The notes beneath the pieces were generated by a model, which did not search any database, was not told the origin of the DNA, and saw only the letters and a list, made by a program, of their open reading frames with translations. Position numbers and translations under genes: made by a program. 64,000 nt of DNA from Varanus komodoensis (taxonomy: Eukaryota; Chordata; Lepidosauria; Squamata; Varanidae): positions 28,707,935 through 28,771,934 of the forward strand of contig NW_025336598.1 of the NCBI RefSeq assembly GCF_004798865.1, given 5' to 3'. Positions 45,701 to 64,000 of this stretch are shown piece after piece (position 1 is the first letter of the stretch; each line of letters starts with the position of its first letter).

Positions 45701-47866
45701 GAACATTTACGAGGTGATCAAATGTACAACATGTCTTGACCTAGAAGCCTGCATAGGATAGGGAATGGCATAGTTCAGTGCTACAGCACATGCTTTCCAT
45801 TCAGAAGATTTCTGGCATTGCCAGTTAGGGCTGGATAAACTGATGTCTGAAACCCCAGATAGCTGCTGCTAGTCAGCGATGACAATATGGGACTAGATGG
45901 ACCCGTGGTGTGACTCAGCATAAGGCAGCTTCCTATGTGCAGTCAGACTGTATATAAATGGATGAATTAGACCTAGCATTAAATGCTGAAATCAGTGTGA
46001 ATGGAGGGACATAAGGTGTCTGCAGAAGATACCATGCCCTCCAGAAATGGACTAGGATGCCAAAATATGTGAGACAAAATGTAAGAGTAACATAGTAGAA
46101 AATTATGGATGAGACACATTGGCCAAAATTAAAAATCAAGCTTAGACCAGCTATTCGTCTGAACAAGCATCAAGGGGAGTAGGATCTCAAGCATGGGCTG
46201 TGCCCTCACTCTCTTTTCATTTTGATGGAAGCTCTGAAAGAGCCTACGCAAGTGTGAACGGCACACGTGTAGGCCTCTCTAGACTTTCCATTCCAAGTAT
46301 TTAACATGGCAGGGCTATCAGTGAGTGCCATTCTGCTGACCCCATTCATGTATTCAATGCACTCATGACAAAGAGGACACAGTTCCATGGTTTCTATTAC
46401 AAAACCAATACAATTCACTTTCACTGACATGCACTGGCAATACAGTGTTACCAGTGAAAATGTAAAGAAGCTGTTACTGGAAAAGGCTTATAGCACTGAG
46501 AATAGTCTACAAGGAATGGTGAAATTATGTGACAATATTACAGGTAAGCAGCATGACAGAATGATGCGATGAATTATCAAGCATCTTTGCTTCTCTGAAC
46601 TATTATGACCCCAAGCTAGAATGATCCTACAGAATGTACAACTTCTAGAAACTGAGAGATGGTGAACCAAAGTAATTATATGCCAGAGATGTACACAAAC
46701 ATTGCTTTTTTAGCACTTGGAGCTAACTTATACCCAAAAAACCAAGAGATTTATACCTGGAAAAAGTATGACTGGAAAGGCTGTTCCTTGTTCTCTTCAT
46801 CCACATACAGTCCTCCCACGACATAGACCTGCTTTTGCTTAGAGACTATGCTGGAATGATTTCTGGGAATCTGTTCTGACAGCGCTGCCAGGTAACATTC
46901 ATTCTCTGTAGGATCATAAGCCACAGAAGCAGTATCATTGATTAGAAGAATGAGGTCTTTGACAAACATTCCATGCCTTGGAATATCATTTAGGTAACCA
47001 GGGAGCAAATTTTCATCCCCTACATCGCCATTAACCTCTCCTTTAGCCGACTTCCCTGCACTTTTGGTAGGCTCAGGCAATTTCCCAGCAAAGGCATCTT
47101 TAATAACCTTCACTTTTTTCGAAAGATCAGCGTTGCTCTTGATTAGTTCATTCTTTTCAACATGTTCCTTGAAATACTTCTCCTCCATCAGGCGAAAGCG
47201 GATACAGTCAAACACTTCTCCAAGATTCTTCATTCGATTCTCTTTATCTGTCTTCACCCATTTCATTACAGCCTCAAAAACCACTTCCTCTTTTTCAACA
47301 TTCAAACTGTCTGGCGAAATAACTGAGATGAGTTCGTGAGGCGCAAGTTGCATGAAGTCCTCCTCTTTGCAAATCTTCACAAAATGGTCTGAGACAAAAT
47401 CACGGGCAGACAGTGCTAGTCTTGGGCAGTCAAGGAGGAGACCTAATCTAAGGATGGCCAGGCAATTACCAACAGCAAGTCTTTTTTGGAGGTAAGAAAC
47501 ACACACAGTGAAAATAGAAGGAATTTGAAAGCGGCTCGCCAAGGCAAAGATATCTTGCACATTAGAATCATTGAGGTCGATGCTCGCAGAATAAAGGTAC
47601 TTAACAATCATGTTGAGAATGACCGGATCGACGTTATCGAGGACTACCTCTTTCTTCTTCTCCTCACTTTGCTCTGATAAGAAGTACTCGCGGAAATAAG
47701 GACTACAGGCTGATAGAATCAATCTGTGACAAGGAAGACTTTTATCCCCAGCTTTTAGGGAGCAATCAACAAATTTTTTCTCTTCCAAAAGCTCCCTGAG
47801 GCCATCCTGAAGAAGAGTGGATTGATAAAGGCGAAGCTCTTCAGTGAGTTCTCTTTGGGAATCCAT
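39735..47866 (-). CDS. KLHL41: KLHL41 (kelch-like 41), complete, six coding exons
   Basis: Coding exons on the minus strand: 47866-46757, 44247-44090, 43826-43719, 42649-42464, 41438-41292 and 39846-39735 (1110, 158, 108, 186, 147 and 112 bp). The sum is 1821 bp, 606 aa, the same length as human KLHL41, with all GT-AG junctions in phase. The BTB domain lies about residues 24-131 ([20 protein letters not shown]), BACK about 136-240, and kelch repeats from about 346 to the end, with [30 protein letters not shown] and IGGFAM segments. KLHL41 is a muscle-specific substrate adaptor for CUL3 ubiquitin ligase that stabilises nebulin and thin filaments; human mutations cause nemaline myopathy. The whole BTB-BACK part sits in one exon, as expected. 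The next gene, BBS5, lies upstream on the same strand. Confidence 0.97.
40638..40703. mobile_element. MITE-like 'GCAATCCTATGCA' family, truncated copy
   Basis: It starts CTGCAATCCTATGCATGGA and runs through CAGCTCAATGGAGCTTGCTG, then stops where the CR1 piece begins. The missing right arm and the abrupt junction suggest either truncation by the CR1 insertion or chance abutment. Confidence 0.6.
40704..41270 (-). mobile_element. CR1-type LINE 3' end, antisense
   Basis: The plus strand reads AAGAAGAGCCATGCTGGAGC, then ATTCCCCAGCAGCTAGTTTA-like landmarks, CCTCCATGAATTTATGCCAT, TCAGCTTCGTGGGATGACCC and ATCATGTCTCCTTTTTTCTA. It aligns landmark by landmark with 3515-4030 and 60708-61085. It is a 5'-truncated copy in KLHL41 intron 5, on the coding strand of that gene. 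Confidence 0.85.
41439..42463 (-). other. KLHL41 intron 4, with a CR1 tail piece
   Basis: It contains the short CR1 3' tail at 41660-41778. Open frames near 41899-42151 on the minus strand have no support. Confidence 0.55.
41660..41778 (+). mobile_element. CR1-like 3' tail fragment, sense
   Basis: The segment AGGATAGGCTGGACATGTAC, then AGACTAGATGGTCCAGGAGA and CCCCTTCTGACTT, ends in CTGTTTCTATGTTTCTAT, an 8-bp-type microsatellite end typical of CR1 elements. A shorter copy of the same tail is at 51919-51976. Confidence 0.75.
44248..46756 (-). other. KLHL41 intron 1, with one SINE
   Basis: This 2.5-kb intron carries the SINE at 45769-45939 and CCATGG/CATAGTTAA-type repeat debris near 45360-45450. 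No further gene was recognised; the frames at 44759-45112 and 46206-46430 have no support. Confidence 0.55.
45769..45939 (+). mobile_element. tRNA-derived SINE (GTAGAGCA head, CR1-like tail), copy 3
   Basis: The head CATAGTTCAGTGCTACAGCA is a worn version of GCTCAGTGGTAGAGCA. The body contains GATGTCTGAAACCCCAGATA, and the tail reads GACTAGATGGACCCGTGGTG then TGACTCAGCATAAGGCAGC and TTCCTATGTG. The tail matches the reverse complement of the CR1 3' end at 40704-40740. It is antisense to KLHL41, in intron 1. Confidence 0.85.
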
Positions 47867-47990
47867 TATGCAGAAGGCTTAGACAAGGAGGTAGAAGAGA
47901 AAGCCCTCTTGCTGGTACCTAGGTCTGCCAGAAAAAGACAGATCAATGTGCTTTGCCCAGCTTGAAGCTTCTGTAATTTAATCTAGCCAG

Positions 47991-48000
47991 CTAAATATAG
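47991..48000 (-). promoter_or_regulatory. KLHL41 MEF2 site (CTATATTTAG), may double as TATA box
   Basis: On the minus strand CTATATTTAG exactly fits the MEF2 consensus CTA(A/T)4TAG. It lies 125 bp upstream of the KLHL41 ATG. The central TATATTTA could also act as a TATA box for a start about 30 bp downstream. MEF2 control suits a muscle-specific gene. Confidence 0.6.
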
Positions 48001-48060
48001 GAACCAACTTTCATAGGCTGGAATTTAGGATGCATGGTGTGGAAAGAAGAGTGGAGTTTG

Positions 48061-48089
48061 CAGCTGTCATGAATTGAAAGAAGCAACTG
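48061..48089. promoter_or_regulatory. KLHL41 upstream E-boxes
   Basis: CAGCTG at 48061-48066 is the E-box preferred by MyoD-family factors, and CAACTG at 48084-48089 is a second E-box. They lie 60-90 bp upstream of the MEF2 site, a common arrangement in muscle promoters. E-boxes are frequent by chance, so the support comes from position and clustering. Confidence 0.4.
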
Positions 48090-48445
48090 TTGCTTTTAGT
48101 CACTAGGGAATCAGTTTTACTTGGTTACACACACTGAATCACTGCGATTACTTATAGAAGCCTGCGTTAACAAGGGTGTAGCATCAGGTCCAAAGAAGAT
48201 GCTATGAAGCAGATCTCTAAAACATTGTTCTTACTTAATACTCTAAAGCATGTTCTGAAAAGCTGGAAGTCAGCAGATGAAATTATGGTGGCCATTCATA
48301 ACAGATTCATTCACACTGCTTAAAAGGTGATTGTTTCAAAGAAACTGGGACAAAGTATATGCCCATGAGTACCAATTCCTATTAAATGTACGCTGAATAC
48401 ATCTAGAAAATTATTTTGTTCTGTCAGTATGCTTACCTATTACAC

Positions 48446-48933
48446 CAGGGGTCCTCAAACTTTTTCTAAAGGAGGCCAGTTGACAGGTGCCAGCAGTGGG
48501 TGCAGACCGCCAAGGTGGTGCCGGCAGGGGGGCGCAGGCCGGTGAGGGGGTGGGGTGCGTGTGCACTTGCGCACATGAGGCGAGGTGGGGACGGGGTGTG
48601 TGTGAGGAGAGGCGTCGGCTTGGTCACGGGATCGAGTCCAAAACTACCTCCGTGCAAGCAAGCCGCCGCTGGGCACGCGCATGGCAAGGCACCGGCTTGC
48701 TCGCGAGAGATCATTTTCTCCAAAACGATCTCCTCACAAGCAAGCTGCCACCGGGCGCACAGCGAGGCGCCAGCTTGCTCACAAGGAGATTGTTTTCTCC
48801 GAACTAGTCCAAAACAACCTCCTTGTGAACAAGTCAGGCATGCGCCCGGCGAGTGCAAAACTTGTGGGGCAGGCTGGTTAAATGGACACGGTGGGCCGCA
48901 TCCGGCCCCCGGGCCTTAGTTTGAGGACCCATG
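48446..48933. mobile_element. Non-autonomous hAT-like DNA transposon, complete ends
   Basis: The terminal repeats are CAGGGGTCCTCAAAC at 48446-48460 and GTTTGAGGACCCATG at 48919-48933, matching at 14 of 15. An 8-bp flanking duplication, TATTACAC (48438-48445) and CATTACAC (48934-48941), differs at one base. Eight-base duplications and CAGNGNTCCTCAAA-type ends are typical of hAT elements of the Charlie kind. The 488-bp interior is GC-rich with no transposase, only overlapping shadow frames. It contains two diverged direct copies of a block of about 84 bp (from about 48653 and about 48739, each running CAAGCAAGC to GGCTTGCTC or AGCTTGCTC and on to TTTTCTCC). It lies about 0.5 kb upstream of KLHL41. 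Confidence 0.85.
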
Positions 48934-50747
48934 CATTACACAAAGGTCAAATAGCCACTGATTTAAAATAAAAGCAGGGCTGAATCCCAAATATTAACAT
49001 ATTTTAAATGGATCAGTGATCCAGTGAGTGCTTAACAGTCAGGCTACGCATGAATGCTCAACCAGGTTATATATGTTTTATATAATTTAAAGCTTAAAAT
49101 GGGCTCAAGAATGGCAAAATGGATTCTGCTAGAATCGTTTTAAAATATACATTTCATGGCAGCAAATTAAGTGCTCACTTGACTTCACACAATAGGAAGT
49201 TCTCCCACTGCTGAAGTAAAAAAAAAAAAACATTCCAACTGTGAATCAGTGAGAACAGCACTCAGAGCTTGTTGTTTGGTACCATTTACTCATATTCACC
49301 TTCATTCTTTCAATTTAGAAGAGACTGTATCAGAAGGAATGGGCTGAGTCCTGACCAAGTTGACTACATAAAGGCCTCATGGAAATTGAAGTGAAAAGTT
49401 AGTCATGACTAACATAGGTCCCAGTGATTTCAGAGTGAGCTGGATTCAACCTTACAAGTTAGGGAAGATTAAATAGACTTCTCCCAATATATTCTCAAAA
49501 GATCAGCTGCTATAATAACAGCCGGATGAACAGGTCATTTGACATTTTTCCATTTATAGAAATTGTGTGCAAGGTCTTATCTCACTTGAAAACAGAACAG
49601 CTGCCTCTCTCAAACAATAAATGACATTTAATTTTGCATGCAACACTGTTGGATCACTGGATGCAAGCATTATGTTGTAGTACATTAACTTCTGCCCCCT
49701 TTGGGAAACTATTTTTACATAAAGAAAGCTGGTGTAGAATGTTTTAACTGGATTACAGTGTTCTGAATGCTTTTGGATATACATATTGAATTCTACTTGG
49801 GATTTGTCCAAAGGTCAAAGTCAGTGACAGTACATTAATATCACTAGCATTTGAATTCAACATATTTATCATAGCTGGGTGAATCTTCAGCAGGAAGAAA
49901 TTCTAGACTTATGGATTCTCAGCATTTGGTGACTTTTAGCAAAACAATGATCAGATCATTCATCACACTTATTTGGAAATAAGTTGCACTGAAATTGGAT
50001 TTATTTCCAATTTAATGTTCAATGAGGTGACACGGTAGCTGTGATGGCATAGAGAACTAATAAATGAGGTGAGCAATACGTATTAGCTAGCATCTAATTC
50101 AATAATCAAAAGATTCTTAGGTTTGATGCTACAAAGTAGAATCAGCAGTAGGGAGGGCCTGTGCATATTAAATTTGTCTTCAGCAATAATTAGACAGCAA
50201 AGAGAATCAAGAAATTAGATAAATCAGGCTGAAGAGATTTTTTAAAAGGTGCAATGGTATGCCAAAGATCTAAATGTGATAAAGCACCCAGTGAATTGCA
50301 CAAATCTACCATCCAATAGATTGCCACTTATTTTATAAAATGCATTCAAAGTTAAGAAGTATCCAGTATGAAATTGATGGAATGAGTGAAGAATGTTTTA
50401 CTGGTGAATGGAGCCATTCTAAATCCAGTTTGGCCAGGGAAGGAGGGGGAGGGGGAGGAGATGCCACTTTTCCACACCCAAAAGGAAACACCATCACTCA
50501 GTAATCCAATTTAGTCTGTGGCAAGCTGCTCTCAGTGGCATTATTGCCATTGGATGCAAGCACAAAGCCTCATGTAGGAGAGGGCGGAAGCCAGCTCTGG
50601 ACTCCACATCCTCAAGAGGGGTACAGAATGAAGATGCCGTGGCTTATTTCCTTGCTCCCACCTCTTGCTTCTACACTGCTTTGCAAACTTTAAGGTACAG
50701 CGTCATTCAGAAATATGACATCTCTCATTTTTTCCCTTAAATAAGTC

Positions 50748-50753
50748 TTTATT
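50748..50753 (-). terminator. BBS5 candidate poly(A) signal
   Basis: AATAAA on the minus strand lies 289 bp past the BBS5 stop. Just upstream in the transcript (50757-50803) is a 23-24-base imperfect tandem duplication, ATGAGATCAATACATA followed by TGTTCT, in the 3' UTR. Confidence 0.6.
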
Positions 50754-51041
50754 TACATGAGATCAATACATATGTTCTTTATATGAGATCAATACATAAT
50801 GTTCTAAATAAGCAAATAATTTAAAAAGTCAACAGTGAAAGCACTATATACAAATACAAAACAATACACTGTATAAATATTTCTTACAAATATAAGATCT
50901 TATTTAATAACATGAAAACTGTACATCGTTCTCTACTCTTTCTGGTAAATCAAGTAGCTATAGCCACTTCATTAAAAGGTACCAAGGTATAACTTTTACA
51001 AACTAAACATCTTTATCTATTGCATATTGTTTAGATGTATG

Positions 51042-61906
<10,865 letters not shown>

Positions 61907-62176
61907 CTATAACAGTAATTATATTTTTAGATACTGCCTCAACTTATGGCTTGCTTTTATTTATGTGACCCCAATAAAGTCCAAATGAAACATTCTGGGA
62001 CAATAAAGCACACAAAAAATACAGGGTCTCTGATGACTCTGAAATGATGTCAATTTATTTATTGAAAGCATTATTACCAAGCTCTTCAATCCAAAAAAGG
62101 TTGCCTGAGCAATTAACATAGAATAAAACCTTCCTGATCTCAGATTTACAGACCTGGTTTGCTTGTAATGCCAATA

Positions 62177-62196
62177 CATGGGTTGTTTAACCCATG
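62177..62196. repeat. GGTTGTTTAACCC palindrome, copy 2
   Basis: CATGGGTTGTTTAACCCATG has perfect 8-bp arms around GTTT. A shorter form is at 9371-9390. A related palindrome, CAATCCATGGTTTAAACAAC then CTATGGATTG, lies 340 bp away at 62538-62567. Confidence 0.6.
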
Positions 62197-63522
62197 AATT
62201 AGTGAGATGACAAGCAAAGATTCTATGGCCTAACCCTTTCCTAACCCTAACAGTAACCCTCCCATGCATTAATTGCTTCCAAGTTTAATCAGAGTAAATC
62301 AATAAACCAGAAATACTCCATACCTGGGTTGCCTGATGTGACATTCAAACCAGAACTCTAGATCATTGTAGGATTAAGCAATCAATGGGTGATGGCTGGA
62401 TTAAATTCTAATTTTTTAAATTCTAAATAAGCTAGTGTTCCAGGTACTGAGATCATATCGACATTTTCAAAGCTATTCAAAATGAAGTGGTGAGCATGCA
62501 GCAGCAAATGTGTTTGATTCACTGCTTGTGGCCCCAACAATCCATGGTTTAAACAACCTATGGATTGTCATTATGTTTGAACAAAGCCTTAAACTAATAA
62601 ACATAATACAAAAGGGAAATTGATGGAAGGGAAGAGGAAAAAATCTCAGGCACTAGTTAATTGCATTATTATTCTCATTATTAATATTTTCTTTCTGGCA
62701 TAGAAGGGATAAGCAAAATCTCAGCTGTTATTTTCCTGGCCCATGTATGGGACCAGGTTGGTCTCCCTTTTGATACTATGTTATTTCTCTGAGATCAGTG
62801 TGCAGCCTGTCCCTTGGTCCCCTTGCCAGAATGTGCTTCCTTTCAGTTGTGAACAATAAGAAACTATGCAGTTGCATAGCTACAAGTCAGATCTACTGTG
62901 CCCTAATTAATCACATTCACATATATACATTTGGCATGAATACAAAAACTTCATATATCTAAATTGGGGGTCCAAAAATGCATTCCCTCTGAGGGGATTC
63001 AAATACATTCAGTGTTAGCAACAAAAAAATTACTTCAATTTTGAAAGAAAGAGCTTATTTAAGAATTTTTTTTTAAGTGTCATGCTCTCACAAAAATAAA
63101 CAGTGTAAAAGTAGTCACATCTACAAGGTAAGTAATTTCTCTCAGGTCAGTTAGTACAACCATAATTCATGTGGTACATATTTACTGACTAGGTCACAGT
63201 CAGTAGTTACTGGAAGTCTGAAACTAATTGCAGGTCAGAGCTTTATTGAGGTCAGAGCCATCAGCTTCTTTCCAAAATATCAGCTGCACAAAGATACCAC
63301 ATTTTAAATTTGATAAACAATCAATCAGTCAGAAACAAAGTAGGCCAAGAACTTTTACATGGTTTTCTCCATTTTTCCTTCCTCCAGTGAGCTGAGAAAA
63401 TGCCCTACATGTCCCCTTTACTTTCATTACAGCAACTGTGTAAGACAGGAGCAGCTGAGAGATTAGCAACTGTCCAAGACACCCACTAAAAGGATATTAA
63501 AAAGAGTCAAAGCTAGATAGCA

Positions 63523-63700
63523 TCATTTATGTATTAGATTTATAGCCTGCCTTTTTTCCTTCGAAGAAAATCAGAGCGGCTAACATAATTCCCCTCCTCT
63601 CCACCTTATCCTTGCAACAACAGCCCTGTGAGGTGGGTTGGGCTGAGAGTCCCAGTGAGCCGCACGGCTGAGTGTGGCTCGAACCGGGTCTCCCGGTGCA
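63523..63700 (-). mobile_element. tRNA-derived SINE (MIR-like module), antisense copy 5, 5'-truncated
   Basis: The plus strand runs TTTATGTATTAGATTTATAG, CCTGCCTTTTTTCCTTCGAA, GCAACAACAGCCCTGTGAGG, TGGGTTGGGCTGAGAGTC and GTGGCTCGAACCGGGTCTCC. The final tRNA-like head (TAACCACTACACCA type) is missing at the right end, and a GTGACTGGCCCAAAGTCAC-like block is skipped. Confidence 0.8.
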
Positions 63701-64000
63701 TAAAGAGACAAAGGATGCGAATTACAGCTTCCGCTAAATCGTTCTCGAGTTACGTGGCTGGAAATACGGAGACCAACCGCGTCGAAGGGTTTTAAACGGC
63801 AGGGCAACGAGAAGCTCCACTGCGCCGCCCGCACATCTTGCTCTGCGCAGCTGCAAAGCAAAGAGGGCAAACCACGGACTTAGGGAACAAAATACTTGTG
63901 TGAAGACCCCGACGTATTAAAGCTTGAGATTTTGTGGCTGCCCAGTGGCGACTGACGTTCGCGGGTGGCTCCTCTCCTTGCCCGTTAGGGGGCATCGGGG

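Larger units (their letters stand above)
47867..50747. other. Spacer between KLHL41 start and BBS5 end
   Basis: Both genes point left, so this holds the KLHL41 promoter on its left and the BBS5 termination region on its right. The hAT-like element at 48446-48933 is the only recognised transposon. Open frames at 48466-48919 belong to its GC-rich interior. No other gene was seen in 48950-50740. Confidence 0.6.
61907..64000 (-). other. BBS5 intron 1 (continues past right edge)
   Basis: I looked for the first BBS5 exon (a short segment ending in the bases for the glutamine before QMK) on the minus strand and did not find it. The last 300 bases, about 63700-64000, become GC-richer with several CpGs, which suggests the BBS5 promoter island is close beyond the edge. 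The intron holds a SINE (63523-63700) and two GTTTAA palindromes (62177-62196 and 62538-62567). Confidence 0.6.

Noticed and set aside
45769-45860. tRNA-like A and B boxes suggesting a tRNA gene
   Set aside because: The boxes are worn and followed by a SINE body and tail. The same holds for the other SINE heads; none folds into an intact cloverleaf with a proper acceptor stem by inspection.
48466-48919. Several 100-140-codon frames on both strands upstream of KLHL41
   Set aside because: All lie inside the hAT-like element, whose GC-rich interior is open in several frames. None resembles a transposase.
63700-64000. Possible first exon of BBS5 in the GC-rich right end
   Set aside because: I translated the minus strand here looking for the expected MSVLDALWEDRD-like start and a donor in the right phase and found neither. 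The exon is placed beyond the edge.

Overview
This is vertebrate nuclear DNA carrying four spliced host genes in a conserved amniote order. The repeats point to a squamate reptile (lizard or snake): CR1-type LINE fragments, tRNA-derived SINEs, short palindromic MITE-like elements and one hAT-like element, scattered through long introns. The clade call rests on recognising these repeats from memory and is an inference. The gene identities are firm, because exon junctions, reading phases and protein lengths all fit.

Layout from left to right. PPIG (minus strand) is partial: four coding exons for the first 96 residues of the cyclophilin domain lie at 1456-5189, its presumed CpG-rich promoter is at about 10.8-11.5 kb, and the rest of the gene lies left of base 1. 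FASTKD1 (plus strand) is complete, with 14 coding exons from 14598 to 37289 (835 aa) and a candidate promoter near 12.77-13.22 kb. PPIG and FASTKD1 are head to head. KLHL41 (minus strand) is complete, with six coding exons from 47866 down to 39735 (606 aa); it is tail to tail with FASTKD1. BBS5 (minus strand) has 11 coding exons from 61906 down to 51042, with only the first roughly 20 codons beyond the right edge. The same neighbours, BBS5-KLHL41-FASTKD1-PPIG, occur on human 2q31.1.

The genes are not functionally linked. PPIG is a nuclear SR-cyclophilin, FASTKD1 a mitochondrial RNA-binding protein, KLHL41 a muscle CUL3 adaptor and BBS5 a BBSome subunit. Their promoters look different too: PPIG lies in a CpG island with a YY1-like motif, FASTKD1 has ETS (CCGGAAGT) and ZNF143-like motifs, and KLHL41 has a MEF2 site and E-boxes.

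I found no new multi-gene system. The points most worth a second look are a frame-supported GC-AG intron in FASTKD1, a hAT-like element with near-perfect ends and target duplication, MITE-like families sharing the same terminal sequence, SINE tails that match the 3' end of CR1 copies in the same window, a diverged repeat pair in adjacent BBS5 introns, and a promoter palindrome carrying a ZNF143-like motif. No retrovirus, LTR element or CRISPR array was recognised.
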